A stretch of DNA of 64,000 bases, from assembly GCA_019802505.1 (NCBI GenBank), contig JAFMOC010000050.1, positions 440,001-504,000 on the forward strand, written 5' to 3'. The position numbers and the translations under genes are program-made. A model generated the notes under the pieces. It saw only the letters and a list, made by a program, of their open reading frames with translations, did no database searches and was not told the DNA's origin. Shown one piece after another: positions 48,130 to 58,159 of this stretch (positions within the stretch are counted from its first letter, which is position 1; each line of letters opens with the position of its first letter). Origin of the DNA: Corydoras sp. C115 (Eukaryota > Chordata > Actinopteri > Siluriformes > Callichthyidae).

Positions 48130-48300
48130 GTTTTAAAAATATGAGTTCTGATAGTGATCAGGTTTGATAATTCTACAGTGTAGCTGTTTTTTCCATAACT
48201 ACTGACGTGTTGTTCTCTTATTACTAAGTTGCTTTGGATAAAAGCATCTGCTAAATTACTTTAATAAATATAAATGTTGTAAGTCACTTTGGATAAAAGT
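48130..48300 (+). repeat. LINE 3' tail fragment
   Basis: AGTGATCAGGTTTGATAATT, GTGTAGCTGTTTTTTCCATA and tail TTGCTTTGGATAAAAGCATC, with the tail partly repeated. Confidence 0.7.
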
Positions 48301-48608
48301 GTAGCAATGCCATCTTATGGCAAGAAGGTCAGGTTTGATTCCTGAGCATTTGGTGAGCTTCATGTCTGTTGACCCCGTGTCTGTGTGGGTTAGGTATTTC
48401 CTCTCACCGTTTAAAGACATGTCCATTAAGTGAAACCAAATTGTCTCTATGTGATCACATGGGTGAATTGGTTTGTCTGCCCTGTGAAGGACTCGTGAAA
48501 CGCCCCCACCTTCCTACCTGTGAGCGCTTAGATAGCACAGCAACCGAAACTGAGATCAGCAGCTTAGAAAATAAATAAATAATTTAATGTTTGTACTTTA
48601 AAGATAAT

Positions 48609-48972
48609 CAGGTTATAAATTATCCATCCATTCATTATCTTCCACTTATCCTCTACTAGGGTTGTGGGGGGGTTCCCCATGCCCATCCAGGGGAGAACAT
48701 TTTGGGCGCTGGGCAGATACACCCCAGGACAGGGCACCAATCTATCGCTGGGCACACACTCACTCACACAAACACACTCTATATGGGGCAATTTGGAGAA
48801 TTCAATTGCCCTTGATCCATGTTTTTGGACTGTGGGAGGAAATCGGAGTACCCGGAGGAAACCCACGCGGTCACGGTGAGAACATGGAAACACCACCCAG
48901 ATTGGGATTCGAACCGGGAATCCCTAGTGCTGAGAGGCGAACTTCCTAACCAATAAGCCTGGTTATAAATTA
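48609..48972 (-). repeat. SINE-A copy with 12-bp target-site duplication
   Basis: The element runs from CCATCCATTCATTATCTTCC to the head complement CTAACCAATAAGCCT. GGTTATAAATTA flanks both sides exactly. Confidence 0.88.
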
Positions 48973-49383
48973 CAGTGCGTCAAAATGTTTCCCAGTTACG
49001 TATAGAGATAGGGTTATCCACTCAGCCATCTAATAAAAAATAAAATAAATCTATTTCTGTCTACGTCTTAATTACTGTGACTTATTTCCTCTAACAGCTT
49101 TTCTTATCTGTTTTCCTATGAGGTATCACCGACTCCTCATCCGTTACACGGCCAGAGCAGTACAACAACTTGTAGGACGTTAATCTTCACAGAGGATTAA
49201 AGGGATGTTTAACTTATTTAAATTATTTTCTTGACCACACACTCAAATTTAATGGAACTCGTGTATCTTATGGGGACTCGCGGCTTTGTGGTTCTGCTAG
49301 TATGTTATTTTAAAGACTAGTGTGTACATACAGAGGTTTCTGAGCGAACTAAATCAGTTTTTCTATTGGCCACATGAAAAATC

Positions 49384-49535
49384 TGTACATTGATGTCCTG
49401 CACAGTTAATGCTACCCGGCTGCTCAAGGAGGATGCCTTGGTCCTCACAATGTTTCCTTCAATAAAACCAAGAGGTTTTTTCTTCCCACTGTGATTTTGG
49501 TTTGCTTCTTGTAAAAAGTGCTATGTAAAACAATA
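49384..49535 (+). repeat. Repeat D fragment
   Basis: AATGCTACCCGGCTGCTCAA and AAAAAGTGCTATGTAAAACA match the 3' part of the family. Confidence 0.6.
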
Positions 49536-49637
49536 AACGTGTGTGTCCGACACTTGAATACTCTTTAGTTCAGTTTACAATGATTCTGATCCAGAGATAT
49601 TACAATCAGGGGGAATTCTCTATTGCGAAAAGCAAAA

Positions 49638-50065
49638 TGTGTGTTTTTGTCTGTGTCTTTGTGTATGGGTCAGTCTGTTTCCATGTACGTGTCCGTGTGT
49701 GCCCGTCTTTGTGTCCGTGTGTGCCTGTCTTTGTGTCAGTCTGTGTCTGCCTGCGTGCGAACGAGTGCGCGCGTCTGCATGCATGCACACGAGTCTGTCT
49801 GCGTCTGCATGCATGCAAGTAAATGCATGTTTGCAAGCGAGAGCGTGCACCTGCCTGTGTCTGCTTGTGAGTCTGTCTGCATGTGAGCAAGTGCGTGCGT
49901 CTGTGTCTGCATGCATGTGAGCGCATATTTCTGTATTTCTGCATCTGCATGCATGCGAGCGTCTGTCTGCATCTGCACAAGTGCGTGTGTCTGTGTGTTT
50001 GCATGCATTTCAGCAAGTACGTGGGTCTGTCTGCATCTGCATGTGTGCGAGTGTCTGTCTGCCTA
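49638..50065. repeat. Cryptic TG/TGCA-rich simple sequence
   Basis: Imperfect GTCTGTCTGCATGCATG-type words fill about 430 bp. Alternating purine-pyrimidine runs keep frames open on both strands, which I treat as an artefact of composition. Confidence 0.85.
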
Positions 50066-50726
50066 TGTCGCTTATTGATTTAATTGCTTGCAGCTCATTG
50101 ATGATTGTTGTAGCTCCACAGTGACATTTAAAAAAAAGCATTCAGAATAATGAAAGTGAACTTGGTTCTCTGATGGTTTTAACACACAACTTCTCAGGCA
50201 TTACTTAACACATGAACTGCTTTCATCTGAAGTACAAGAGAGTAAAGGTCTTGGACTAAGTGGTCGACTCCGTGTACACGGTATACAATATAGAAAATGC
50301 ACAAACAGAATATAAAACATTCGTCGGTGCCAACAGTGTCATCCTGCTGATTACCACACTCCCTCGTTGCTTAATGAAATCCTGCTTTGAAGTAAACTCG
50401 GCTCCGAGATCACAGAAACATGTTGTCACGAAACAGCCACTTTGGCCTGTCGAAATGTAAACTGTGTGCTGCTTCACACTCCATTGAGCTCTGTGACTTT
50501 TGGTGCCTGGACCATCTGTGTGTGGTGTTCACACATAAGTAACATTTAAAAGGTGTCTCTGTTCCTTGATCATGCAACGATGCTACAGTATAATGCCACC
50601 GAAAGGTTAAATGCTACAGAATGTACAAAGAACTAATAATAAGAACTATAAGGTTTCATGTATATAAATAATAAAAAAAGTGTTATTAAATAAACACAAT
50701 GTTATGGAAACCTTTGTCTTCAAGAT

Positions 50727-50729
50727 CAC

Positions 50730-50820
<91 letters not shown>

Positions 50821-50822
50821 TG

Positions 50823-50865
<43 letters not shown>

Positions 50866-50866
50866 C
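50727..50866. repeat. (AC)n(AT)n microsatellite
   Basis: About 17 AC units, then about 45 AT units interrupted by ACTG and GT. Confidence 0.97.
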
Positions 50867-50867
50867 C

Positions 50868-51125
50868 ATCCATCCATTATCTTCCATTGTATTATTTATC
50901 CTCTACTAGGGTCGCGGGGGGGTTCCCCCATGCCCATCCAGGGGAGAACGTTTTGGGCGCTGGGCACACACCCAGGACAGGGCGCCAATCAATCGCTGGG
51001 CACACACTCACTCACACACACAAACACACTCTATATGGGGTACTTTGAAGAATTCAATTGACCTTAATCTATGTTTTTGGACTGTGGGAGGAAACCCACA
51101 CAAACACGTCAAGAACATGGAAACT
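50868..51125 (-). repeat. SINE-A copy
   Basis: Tail complement CCATCCATCCATTATCTTCC to CAAGAACATGGAAACTC. The head is lost. It ends about 80 bp before the exon E donor. Confidence 0.8.
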
Positions 51126-51207
51126 CAACATATTTGTTTAATAAAAAGCACTTGATATGTACGCCAATCAAATGCTACATGTCTTTTTCAACAGCTTAAA
51201 AAAATAC

Positions 51208-51351
51208 CTGAGAAGAAAGAAGATTGCAGTCGATGTGAAGACCTCGTCCTGTCTTTTGTCTCTGCAGCAGACCAGCCATTACTGCTCCATGAGCATAAAG
51301 CCCAGTGGCGAGATCAGTCATGGCTACACCAGGCCTCACTGGATCTCCATC
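51208..51351 (-). CDS. SUGCT: SUGCT exon E (carries the catalytic aspartate)
   Basis: This exon has 48 codons, starting DGDPVRPGVAMTDLATGLYA and ending HIDCNLLSSQ. The aspartate in AMTDLATG (codon 13 of the exon, bases 51313-51315) sits where the family III nucleophile lies (Asp169 of formyl-CoA transferase), which forms the aspartyl-CoA thioester. It is conserved here, so the enzyme looks catalytically competent. Human SUGCT reads NGDPVRPGVAMTDLATGLYA. The acceptor is GGCTTTAAG/GAT and the donor CAG/GTATTT, phase 0 at both ends. It lies 760 bp from exon D and 13.6 kb from exon F. Confidence 0.96.
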
Positions 51352-51892
51352 CTTAAAGCCAAAAGGTCCTGCGTTAGGAAGTGCCTATACTGCATATCTC
51401 ACACGGATCATACATCATGTTTTTTTATGGATTACACATGGCACCAGAGGATAAGAGACAATAAATTCTCTCAGCTTAAAGAAAAATCACTATTTTTGCC
51501 TGTCACATAGAGGGTAGCTTAGTGCCGTCAGGGGACTCGACATTTCACCTGCGGCAGTGCATGCCCCTCAGCTGTGTTGGGAATGTAGGCTTCAATTTGG
51601 CTAGGATTTGTTGATTGATGCTTCCTACGCCAGCTGTTCCCTCAAGTATGATCATCAGGGAAGCATTTAATTTCATGTTTTGTATCTGTGGCTTTGATGT
51701 TTGTTTTTAGATCCAATCCCCAATGCTATTAGGTCAGCAGAAATGATTATTAGTACTGTATGCAGGTCATTTGATGTCATAACCAAACCACCTGCTAAAC
51801 AGCTAAATAATCATACTGTAAAATAAACTTCAATAATAAAGTTCATATACCTTGAGATATTAGTTGAGCAACACGTCTGCTCTCGATTGATT

Positions 51893-52072
51893 ATTACATT
51901 TACATTTGGTCATTTAGCAGAAGCTTTTATCCAACGCGACTTACAAAGCAAGAACCGGGTTGGCCACAGCATTCTAGAGCAATTAAGGTTAGGGATCCTG
52001 CTCAAGGACCCACATTGGTAACTTCAGTGGACCTGGGATTTAAACCCACAACCCTCAGAATGATAGCTCAAC
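51893..52072 (-). repeat. SINE-B copy close to the exon D donor
   Basis: ACATTTGGTCATTTAGCAGA, AGCAATTAAGGTTAGGGATC and GACCTGGGATTTAAACCCAC. It ends 39 bp from the donor at 52111. Confidence 0.8.
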
Positions 52073-52111
52073 ATTAAAACCAAGTCCAAAAGCATTATGA
52101 TCATGCCTCAC

Positions 52112-52203
52112 CTCAGGACCTGTGATGTGCATCATCCCTGACACTGCGGAGGCAATAGAGTCATATCCAGGCTTGTGGGATTGTGGTCCAGTCTGCCCGT
52201 ACC
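52112..52203 (-). CDS. SUGCT: SUGCT exon D (glycine loop region)
   Basis: This exon completes the split glycine codon and encodes YGQTGPQSHKPGYDSIASAV followed by SGMMHITGPE. The G(Y/F)GQ.GP....GYD....A.SG motif is a family signature contributing to the active-site glycine-rich loop. Human SUGCT has GYGQTGPISQRAGYDAVASA. The acceptor is GTCTTTAG/GG and the donor GAG/GTGAGG, with 92 bp entering in phase 1 and leaving in phase 0. A SINE-B copy ends about 40 bp downstream of the donor. Confidence 0.96.
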
Positions 52204-52670
52204 CTAAAGACACACAGAGCGCCATAGTTAACATTAAAACTGCATTGTGACATGTGCTGCATAAAAGCGAATTCACAACCTTGTGTCTTTGCCCCGTACA
52301 GATCCCTCGTTGTAATTACCAAAAAACTTCCAACGAAGACATACAAACTTCGTAGGGTACTTGCAAACAATCTTAATCCATCTGCATTCCAGAGACATCG
52401 AGAATTTATTGCTCCAACTGGAAAATGAGTTTATTTTGAAACTGAGTCGCCTCAAATTAAAAAAGGGATTTTATACGGATTTGGTATGGTTTATTATGGT
52501 TTACAAAAGAAAAAACACCAAAAACCTCTGTCACACAACTGAAAACTGAAATACTTTGAGGAAATAACATGTATATCTAGTGCAAATACAGTACGGTCAT
52601 GAGAACCAGATTTATGCTTCAAACTAGGAGAATATTTTTTTCCAACCTACCAGTCCATATAACAATCTGG
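52204..52670. other. Intron sequence upstream of exon D
   Basis: AT-rich sequence starting at the exon D acceptor. No repeat family recognised. Confidence 0.4.
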
Positions 52671-52671
52671 A

Positions 52672-52849
52672 TATGTACAATCTGAAGGGCCCTGGTTTCA
52701 TTCCCGCTCCTACCATGTACTATGGCAGAAATGACCTTGAGCAAGGCACCAAACTAAATTGCTTATCGGACAACGTGCACATGGCTGCCCACCACACCAG
52801 GCATGTGTGCTCACTTCACTCATGTGAGTGTGTGTGTATATGTGTGTAT

Positions 52850-52888
<39 letters not shown>

Positions 52889-52912
52889 TTTTAAATGTGG
52901 AGGACAAATTCC
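52672..52912 (+). repeat. SINE-C copy with TG expansion
   Basis: TACTATGGCAGAAATGACCT, GTGTGCTCACTTCACTCATG and a (TG)n run at 52827-52889, then AAATGTGGAGGACAAATTCC. Confidence 0.75.
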
Positions 52913-53149
52913 ACTATACTGTACTGTAGCCAAAACAAAACTTTATCACTTATTAAGCTTTACATAATTTTGCCGCTCATAGATCTGGATTATTTATTTC
53001 TCTTGAAAACTGACTAAAGCTATATACAGTGGTGCCGACTCATTTATTTTATTATGTTGACATCAGAAAGGTTTATAAGCAAGGATCCAGGTAGTTTGGT
53101 AATGCCCAGCGACTGTTAAATGGAGATAAATGTGGTAGAGTGGTACATT

Positions 53150-53352
53150 TACATTACGTTACATTTACATTTGGTCATAACAGACACTTTTATCCAAAGT
53201 GACAACGCGAGCACAGGGTTGATACAGCACCATGGTGCAATGAGGGTTAAGGGTCTTGCTCAAAGACCCACATTGGTAACTTCAGTGGACCTGGGATTTG
53301 AACCCACAACCTTCAGATTGATAGCCCAACACCCTAACCACTGACCCACCAC
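53150..53352 (-). repeat. SINE-B copy
   Basis: TACATTTGGTCATAACAGAC to CCCTAACCACTGACCCACCA. Confidence 0.82.
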
Positions 53353-53359
53353 TTTACAT

Positions 53360-53525
53360 TACACTTTACATTACATCCCCTTGGTAATTTAGCAGACACT
53401 TATATCCAAAGCGACTCAGACATTCCAACTGTTGGGTCAGAACACAGGGTTGGCCAGAGCTTCCCTGGCGCAATGAGGGCCTTGCTCAAGAACCTACACT
53501 GGTAACATCAGTGAACCTGGGATTG
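53360..53525 (-). repeat. SINE-B copy, diverged
   Basis: AATTTAGCAGACACTTATAT and GGTAACATCAGTGAACCTGG. It follows the previous copy in tandem. Confidence 0.72.
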
Positions 53526-54115
53526 TAAATAACTTTTAATAAATAATTGGAATTCTTAAAGCGCAAACTCTGCCTTGAATCAGGATAATGATGAGCATGA
53601 AAGAACTTCGGTTCTCAAAAAACTTTATTAAACATGGTCCAGGTTGTGTTGTGGAAACTGTGACACCACGTCAAAGGAATCCAATTCCAAACCTCAGTGA
53701 GTTTAAACGTGTGGGCCCGCCTAACGAATGACACGTGTTGATAATAACTGGCTTTTCAGACGCCACCTAATCCTCTTTAATTTGCTGTAAAGTCATTAAA
53801 CCTGCATAAAAAGCCCCAAAAGTGGGTACACTGTCGCTACTGTGGGACAGAACATTTGCTCCCAGTGGGTCACGGAGACCTCAGATATGCAGAGATGGAG
53901 AACTAAACGCGTGTGGCATCTGCTTTCTGTCCAAGACATGGCACGCTCAACTCTTAAGCACCTCATGTGTTCGCCTTTGTGCTTCGGTGTTTCCAGCAGA
54001 ACTTGTGATAAATGTCGGTTATCCTCAGGGTTTTCACAGCAATGAATAAAAATCATCCCCAAAATGCTCTTACAAACACACACTCTTCAATGATATACAT
54101 TGAATGCTATGTATG
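53526..54115. other. Intron sequence, no repeat recognised
   Basis: Includes a GC-balanced part at 53620-53950. No exon between C and D was found. Confidence 0.4.
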
Positions 54116-54493
54116 CAGTCAATAATAATTCATTCATTCATTCATTCATTCATTCATTCATTCATTATCTCCCGCTTTATCCTCTATTAGGGTCGCGGTG
54201 GGGTTCCCCATGCCCATCCAGGGGAGAACGTCTCGGGCGCTGGGCAGATAGACCCAGGACAGGGCACCAATCCATCGCTGGGCACACACTCACTCACACA
54301 AACACATTCTATATGGGGCAATATGGAGAACTCAATTGACCTGATCCATGTTTTTGGACTGTGGGAGGAAACCGGAGAACCTGGAGGAAACCCACGCAGA
54401 CACGGGGAGAACATGGAAACTCCACCCAGATGGGGATTCGAACCGGGAATCCCTAGCGCTTAGAGGCGAACGTGCTAACCACTAAGCCACCGT

Positions 54494-54500
<7 letters not shown>
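54116..54500 (-). repeat. SINE-A copy with 12-bp target-site duplication
   Basis: The tail is expanded to about ten ATTC units. The body is near consensus and the head ends ACCACTAAGCCACCG. GTCAATAATAAT occurs on both sides. Confidence 0.88.
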
Positions 54501-54648
<148 letters not shown>

Positions 54649-54702
54649 AAATATATACACACATGTGTGTATATATATATACACATACACACACACAGAC
54701 AC

Positions 54703-54925
54703 ACTATCAGACAAACGTTTGGACACAACCTCTTGTTCTCTATTGGTCAGAATCATCACAGAACAGGTATCATTTGTGTGGTGGATTGTTTATTGTCAGT
54801 TCTGCAGTGAAACTGATGTGGTGAGGGGGTTTCAATGCAGCAGTGCTGCTGTTTTTTCATATAAACACCTCAACTGACACTGCTGGGATAGGAATAATGC
54901 ACCAACAAATAATACCTGCTCTGTA
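54703..54925 (+). repeat. Interspersed repeat G copy
   Basis: ACAAACGTTTGGACACAACC, TCTATTGGTCAGAATCATCA and GCAGCAGTGCTGCTGTTTTT. Confidence 0.65.
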
Positions 54926-54979
54926 ACTTGTATCTAGATAAAAATAAAATAATAATCAATAAATAAATAAAACCTCTAT

Positions 54980-55240
54980 CCCTATTTCCCCATGCTCATC
55001 CAGGAAAGAATGATTTGGGCACACATTCACACACAATATATTAGCAATTTAGATATGGGCAATTTAAAGCAGGCAATTTAACTTAAATGCACATTTTGGG
55101 ATCGTGGACGTAAACTGGAGAACCCGAAAGAAAATTGGACGAAGACAAGAGGAAAACAAGGAAATACCACCCAGATCGGGATTCAAACCTGGATTCCCAA
55201 TGATGAGAGGAGAACATGCTAATCACTATGCCATGTGCCA
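54980..55240 (-). repeat. SINE-A copy, diverged
   Basis: CCCCATGCTCATCCAGGAAA to GAACATGCTAATCACTATGC. Confidence 0.7.
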
Positions 55241-56000
55241 TCCTTAAGTAAAGACAAAGTTTTAAAAAGATACCAGATTGGGGGATAAAGAAAAAAAAAC
55301 ACAGTATTGTCAAAGGATGCTTGTTTTAATTCTGTAAAATCACACCAGCGAACATAATCATAATGATGCCAAACACACACCTGTAGGTAATACAGCACAA
55401 CTGCATTTTGCCATTAACTAACTAACTCAACCGTACTTAATTTTTGTAAGAAAATGTAATAATTTGCAGCGACGTTGCAATAAACTCAATGGATATTCTT
55501 TCTGCTGTTGGTAAAGATGAGAGTTCTGCTTTTTCTTCATATGTAAATTGAAATAGACAGGGGCAGGACACAGGGGAAAAGAAAATATAAAAAACAACCA
55601 GAAAATAATGAAATTCATAACAGGAAACAGGAGGATAAACCACTGTTCTCCAATATAAAGCTCTACAGCAAATGGAAAGGCTTGAGTGTGTTTAAAGATC
55701 ATAATTGGTTCTGTCTGTTATGTGGAACTAATCTTTAGTTTCAAGTCACAAAATCATCAGGTAGTTGTTCCAATGACCATCTATTGTCAGTTTATGAACC
55801 TATAAAATACGCAGTGCTATGTAGAGGCTACATAAAGATAAACCGTGACAGACCTACTAAATCAACGTTTTACATTATTTCTGTTTATCCTCATAGTATT
55901 GAAACCACAGGTTTAATAACTCAGCACAAGAGTTAGAGTGTTGGGATATTACTGCGCTTTCAAGTAGAGACACCTTTACATTCACATTACATATAATCAT
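55241..56000. other. Intron sequence, no element recognised
   Basis: AT-rich sequence. The minus frames at 55427-55702 have no motif support. Confidence 0.4.
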
Positions 56001-56002
56001 TT

Positions 56003-56163
56003 AGCGGGCAGCACCGTGGCTTAGTGGTTAGCACATTCGCCTCTCAGCACTAGTGATTTCTGGTTCGAATCCCAATCTGGGTGGAGTTTCCATGTTCTCC
56101 ACGTGTCCGCGTGGGTTTCCTCCGGGTTTTCCGGTTTCCTCCCACAGTCCAAAAACATGGATC
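56003..56163 (+). repeat. SINE-A head joined to a LINE fragment
   Basis: Head CACCGTGGCTTAGTGGTTAG to CCAAAAACATGGATCAA, then an abrupt switch to LINE sequence. Confidence 0.8.
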
Positions 56164-56320
56164 AACTGGGAGACCAGCAAGCAATGCATTACAGTAATGG
56201 AGCCGGGACAGGATGAGGGCTTGAACTAACAGCTGAGCAGAAGAAATGAACCTGCAGGAACAGGCTGTTTTATTGGAAGGATGAGGTTCCCATGAGGAAG
56301 TACCACATGAACACCCTCTC
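56164..56320 (-). repeat. LINE reverse-transcriptase fragment (L2/CR1-type)
   Basis: The minus strand reads AQLLVQALILSRLHYCNALL then AGLP, matching the SRLDYCNALLAGLP block of fish LINE ORF2. Confidence 0.78.
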
Positions 56321-56425
56321 ATCGTAAAGTCTTAGGCTAAAGTCGGATACATTTAATTCGGATACTGTAATTTTCGATGCAGCACATGTTGGCTGAGTAG
56401 TGATGTAAACACTGTTTCCAAGATG

Positions 56426-56541
56426 GCCGTACTTCCAATTATAGTAGTGGTGGGACCAGGAACTGAACCAGGGACCTTCTGGTCATAAGGCTGGTTTATT
56501 AACCACAAACCTTTGACTCCCTTTCTCTCACAAGCGAGACA

Positions 56542-56581
<40 letters not shown>

Positions 56582-56843
56582 CGATATATATCTCCAAACT
56601 GCTCCAAATTGCCCCTGTATAATGTTTGGGTGTACCCAGTGATAGATAGGCACTAGGTCCTGGGTGTAGTTGCCCAGCACCCAAAATGTTCTCCCCTGGG
56701 GAACCCCCCCTCTCTCTCTCTCAGTCTTGTCTCTCTTGTGAGAGAAAGGGAGTCAAAGGTTTGTGGTTAATAAACCAGCCTTACGACCAGAAGATCCCTG
56801 GTTCAGTTCCTGGTCCCACCAATACTATAATTGGAAGTACGGC
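56426..56843. repeat. Long inverted repeat of a SINE-C-like unit
   Basis: The left arm 56426-56560 and right arm 56711-56843 are close to exact complements. Shared blocks are GCCGTACTTCCAATTATAGT and ACCACAAACCTTTGACTCCC. The loop of about 150 bp holds a piece of SINE-A and the arms end in GA/TC runs. Confidence 0.88.
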
Positions 56844-56890
56844 ATGGGGAACCCCCCGTGACCATAGTAAAGAATTAAGTGAAAGATTTA
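56585..56890 (+). repeat. SINE-A copy split by the right arm of the hairpin
   Basis: CAAATTGCCCCTGTATAATG to CTCCCCTGGGGAACCCCCC, then resumed at 56845 with GGGGAACCCCCCGTGACC and AATTAAGTGAAAGATT. Confidence 0.7.
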
Positions 56891-57524
56891 CATTTACATT
56901 TAGTCATTTAGCAGACACTAAAAGATAGATAGATAATAAGATAATAGATAGATGGAAGGATAAATAGTAGGGAGGCACCAGATCCTATCCCATCATTTAT
57001 TTAAGGGAAAGACGAGGAAATACCCAGGATGTGTTTCCAATCCAATGCGGGATCACACCGACCTAAATTTCACATAGCACTTATGAGGGGTCATGAAGGG
57101 GCCAGGAGGTACTCTGTTCTCACCTTTTTCCTATTTCAAGTTTTCAGTTTAAACCACATGGATCAGAAGAAAGCCATCCAGCTGCGCTGCCACGCCAGGT
57201 GTAGTTCAGCTAAGCCATTTTTCTGGGAAACAGAGAGCACATTTCCTCATATTGCACACTCTTCTCCAGTAATTCCACATTGGCAATGAGAATATGCACG
57301 ACAGGGGAGGTCCTTTGTAGTGTTTCAACTTCTCTTGGCACTTCACCCAGCCTGTCCTCACTCTAGTGCTCATTTTCCGAATAGGTATTAAGAACACATA
57401 GCAGGTTTTTTAATCATTATAAAGACAAATTAATGTGAGTTGCAATGCAACTGCCTTTTAATAATTTGATTCCTCAAGGTGGCAATACCAGCGAGAACTA
57501 TGACCACCTTCCTGTCAGTTGCAG
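56891..57524. other. Intron sequence, mostly unique
   Basis: A short SINE-B tail (TTTAGTCATTTAGCAGACAC) and GATA-like units lead into about 500 bp of GC-balanced sequence at 57000-57400. No repeat or exon is recognised there. Confidence 0.4.
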
Positions 57525-57526
57525 TT

Positions 57527-57783
57527 ACATTGCATTTACATTTGATCATTTAGCAGACGTTTTTATCCAAAGCAACTTACAAATATCCCAACTTGGTTGG
57601 GGTCAGAACACAGGTTTAATACAGCATCCCTGAAGCAATGAGGGTCTTGGGTAAAAGACCCACACTGGTAATTTGGGTTAAGGGTCTTGCACAAAGATCC
57701 ACATTGGTAACTTCAGTGGACCTGGGATTCCAACCCACAACCTTCTGTTTAATAGCCCAATACCCAAACCACTAAGCCACCCT
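57527..57783 (-). repeat. SINE-B copy with internal duplication
   Basis: GATCATTTAGCAGACGTTTT to CCCAAACCACTAAGCCACCC. The block GGTCTTGGGTAAAAGACCCA is repeated as GGTCTTGCACAAAGATCCAC. Confidence 0.8.
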
Positions 57784-58159
57784 AACCTTAGTTGTCACAT
57801 TGAACTGTGATGTCAGTATTTGATTAATCCTCTGCTTTCAAAGCCCACATCTCTGAGGGGTAAGGGTTGAATTATGGTTTGACTGAAGCATAAGGTCTGT
57901 ACATCATCAAGACCTGGGTTCACATAAGCAAAATTGTTTTACATTGTTAAGTATTCATTTGTTAACACAAATGGGTGTTACTAAAAGTGGACTTCACTCC
58001 TAATTGCCATCAAATAAATATCATATCACCTTGGGGCTAAAGTAATCAAGCAGGTATTGGCAGAAATCATGAGGACATGGCAGTATGAAAGCGCCATCCT
58101 GTTCAGCATTCAAAATTCACTTCAACATAAACAAACATACACATATATACAGTATATAC

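Noticed and set aside
49606..50016. Long cysteine/valine and histidine/arginine frames on both strands
   Set aside because: They come from TG/CA-rich simple sequence, which leaves few stops in any frame.
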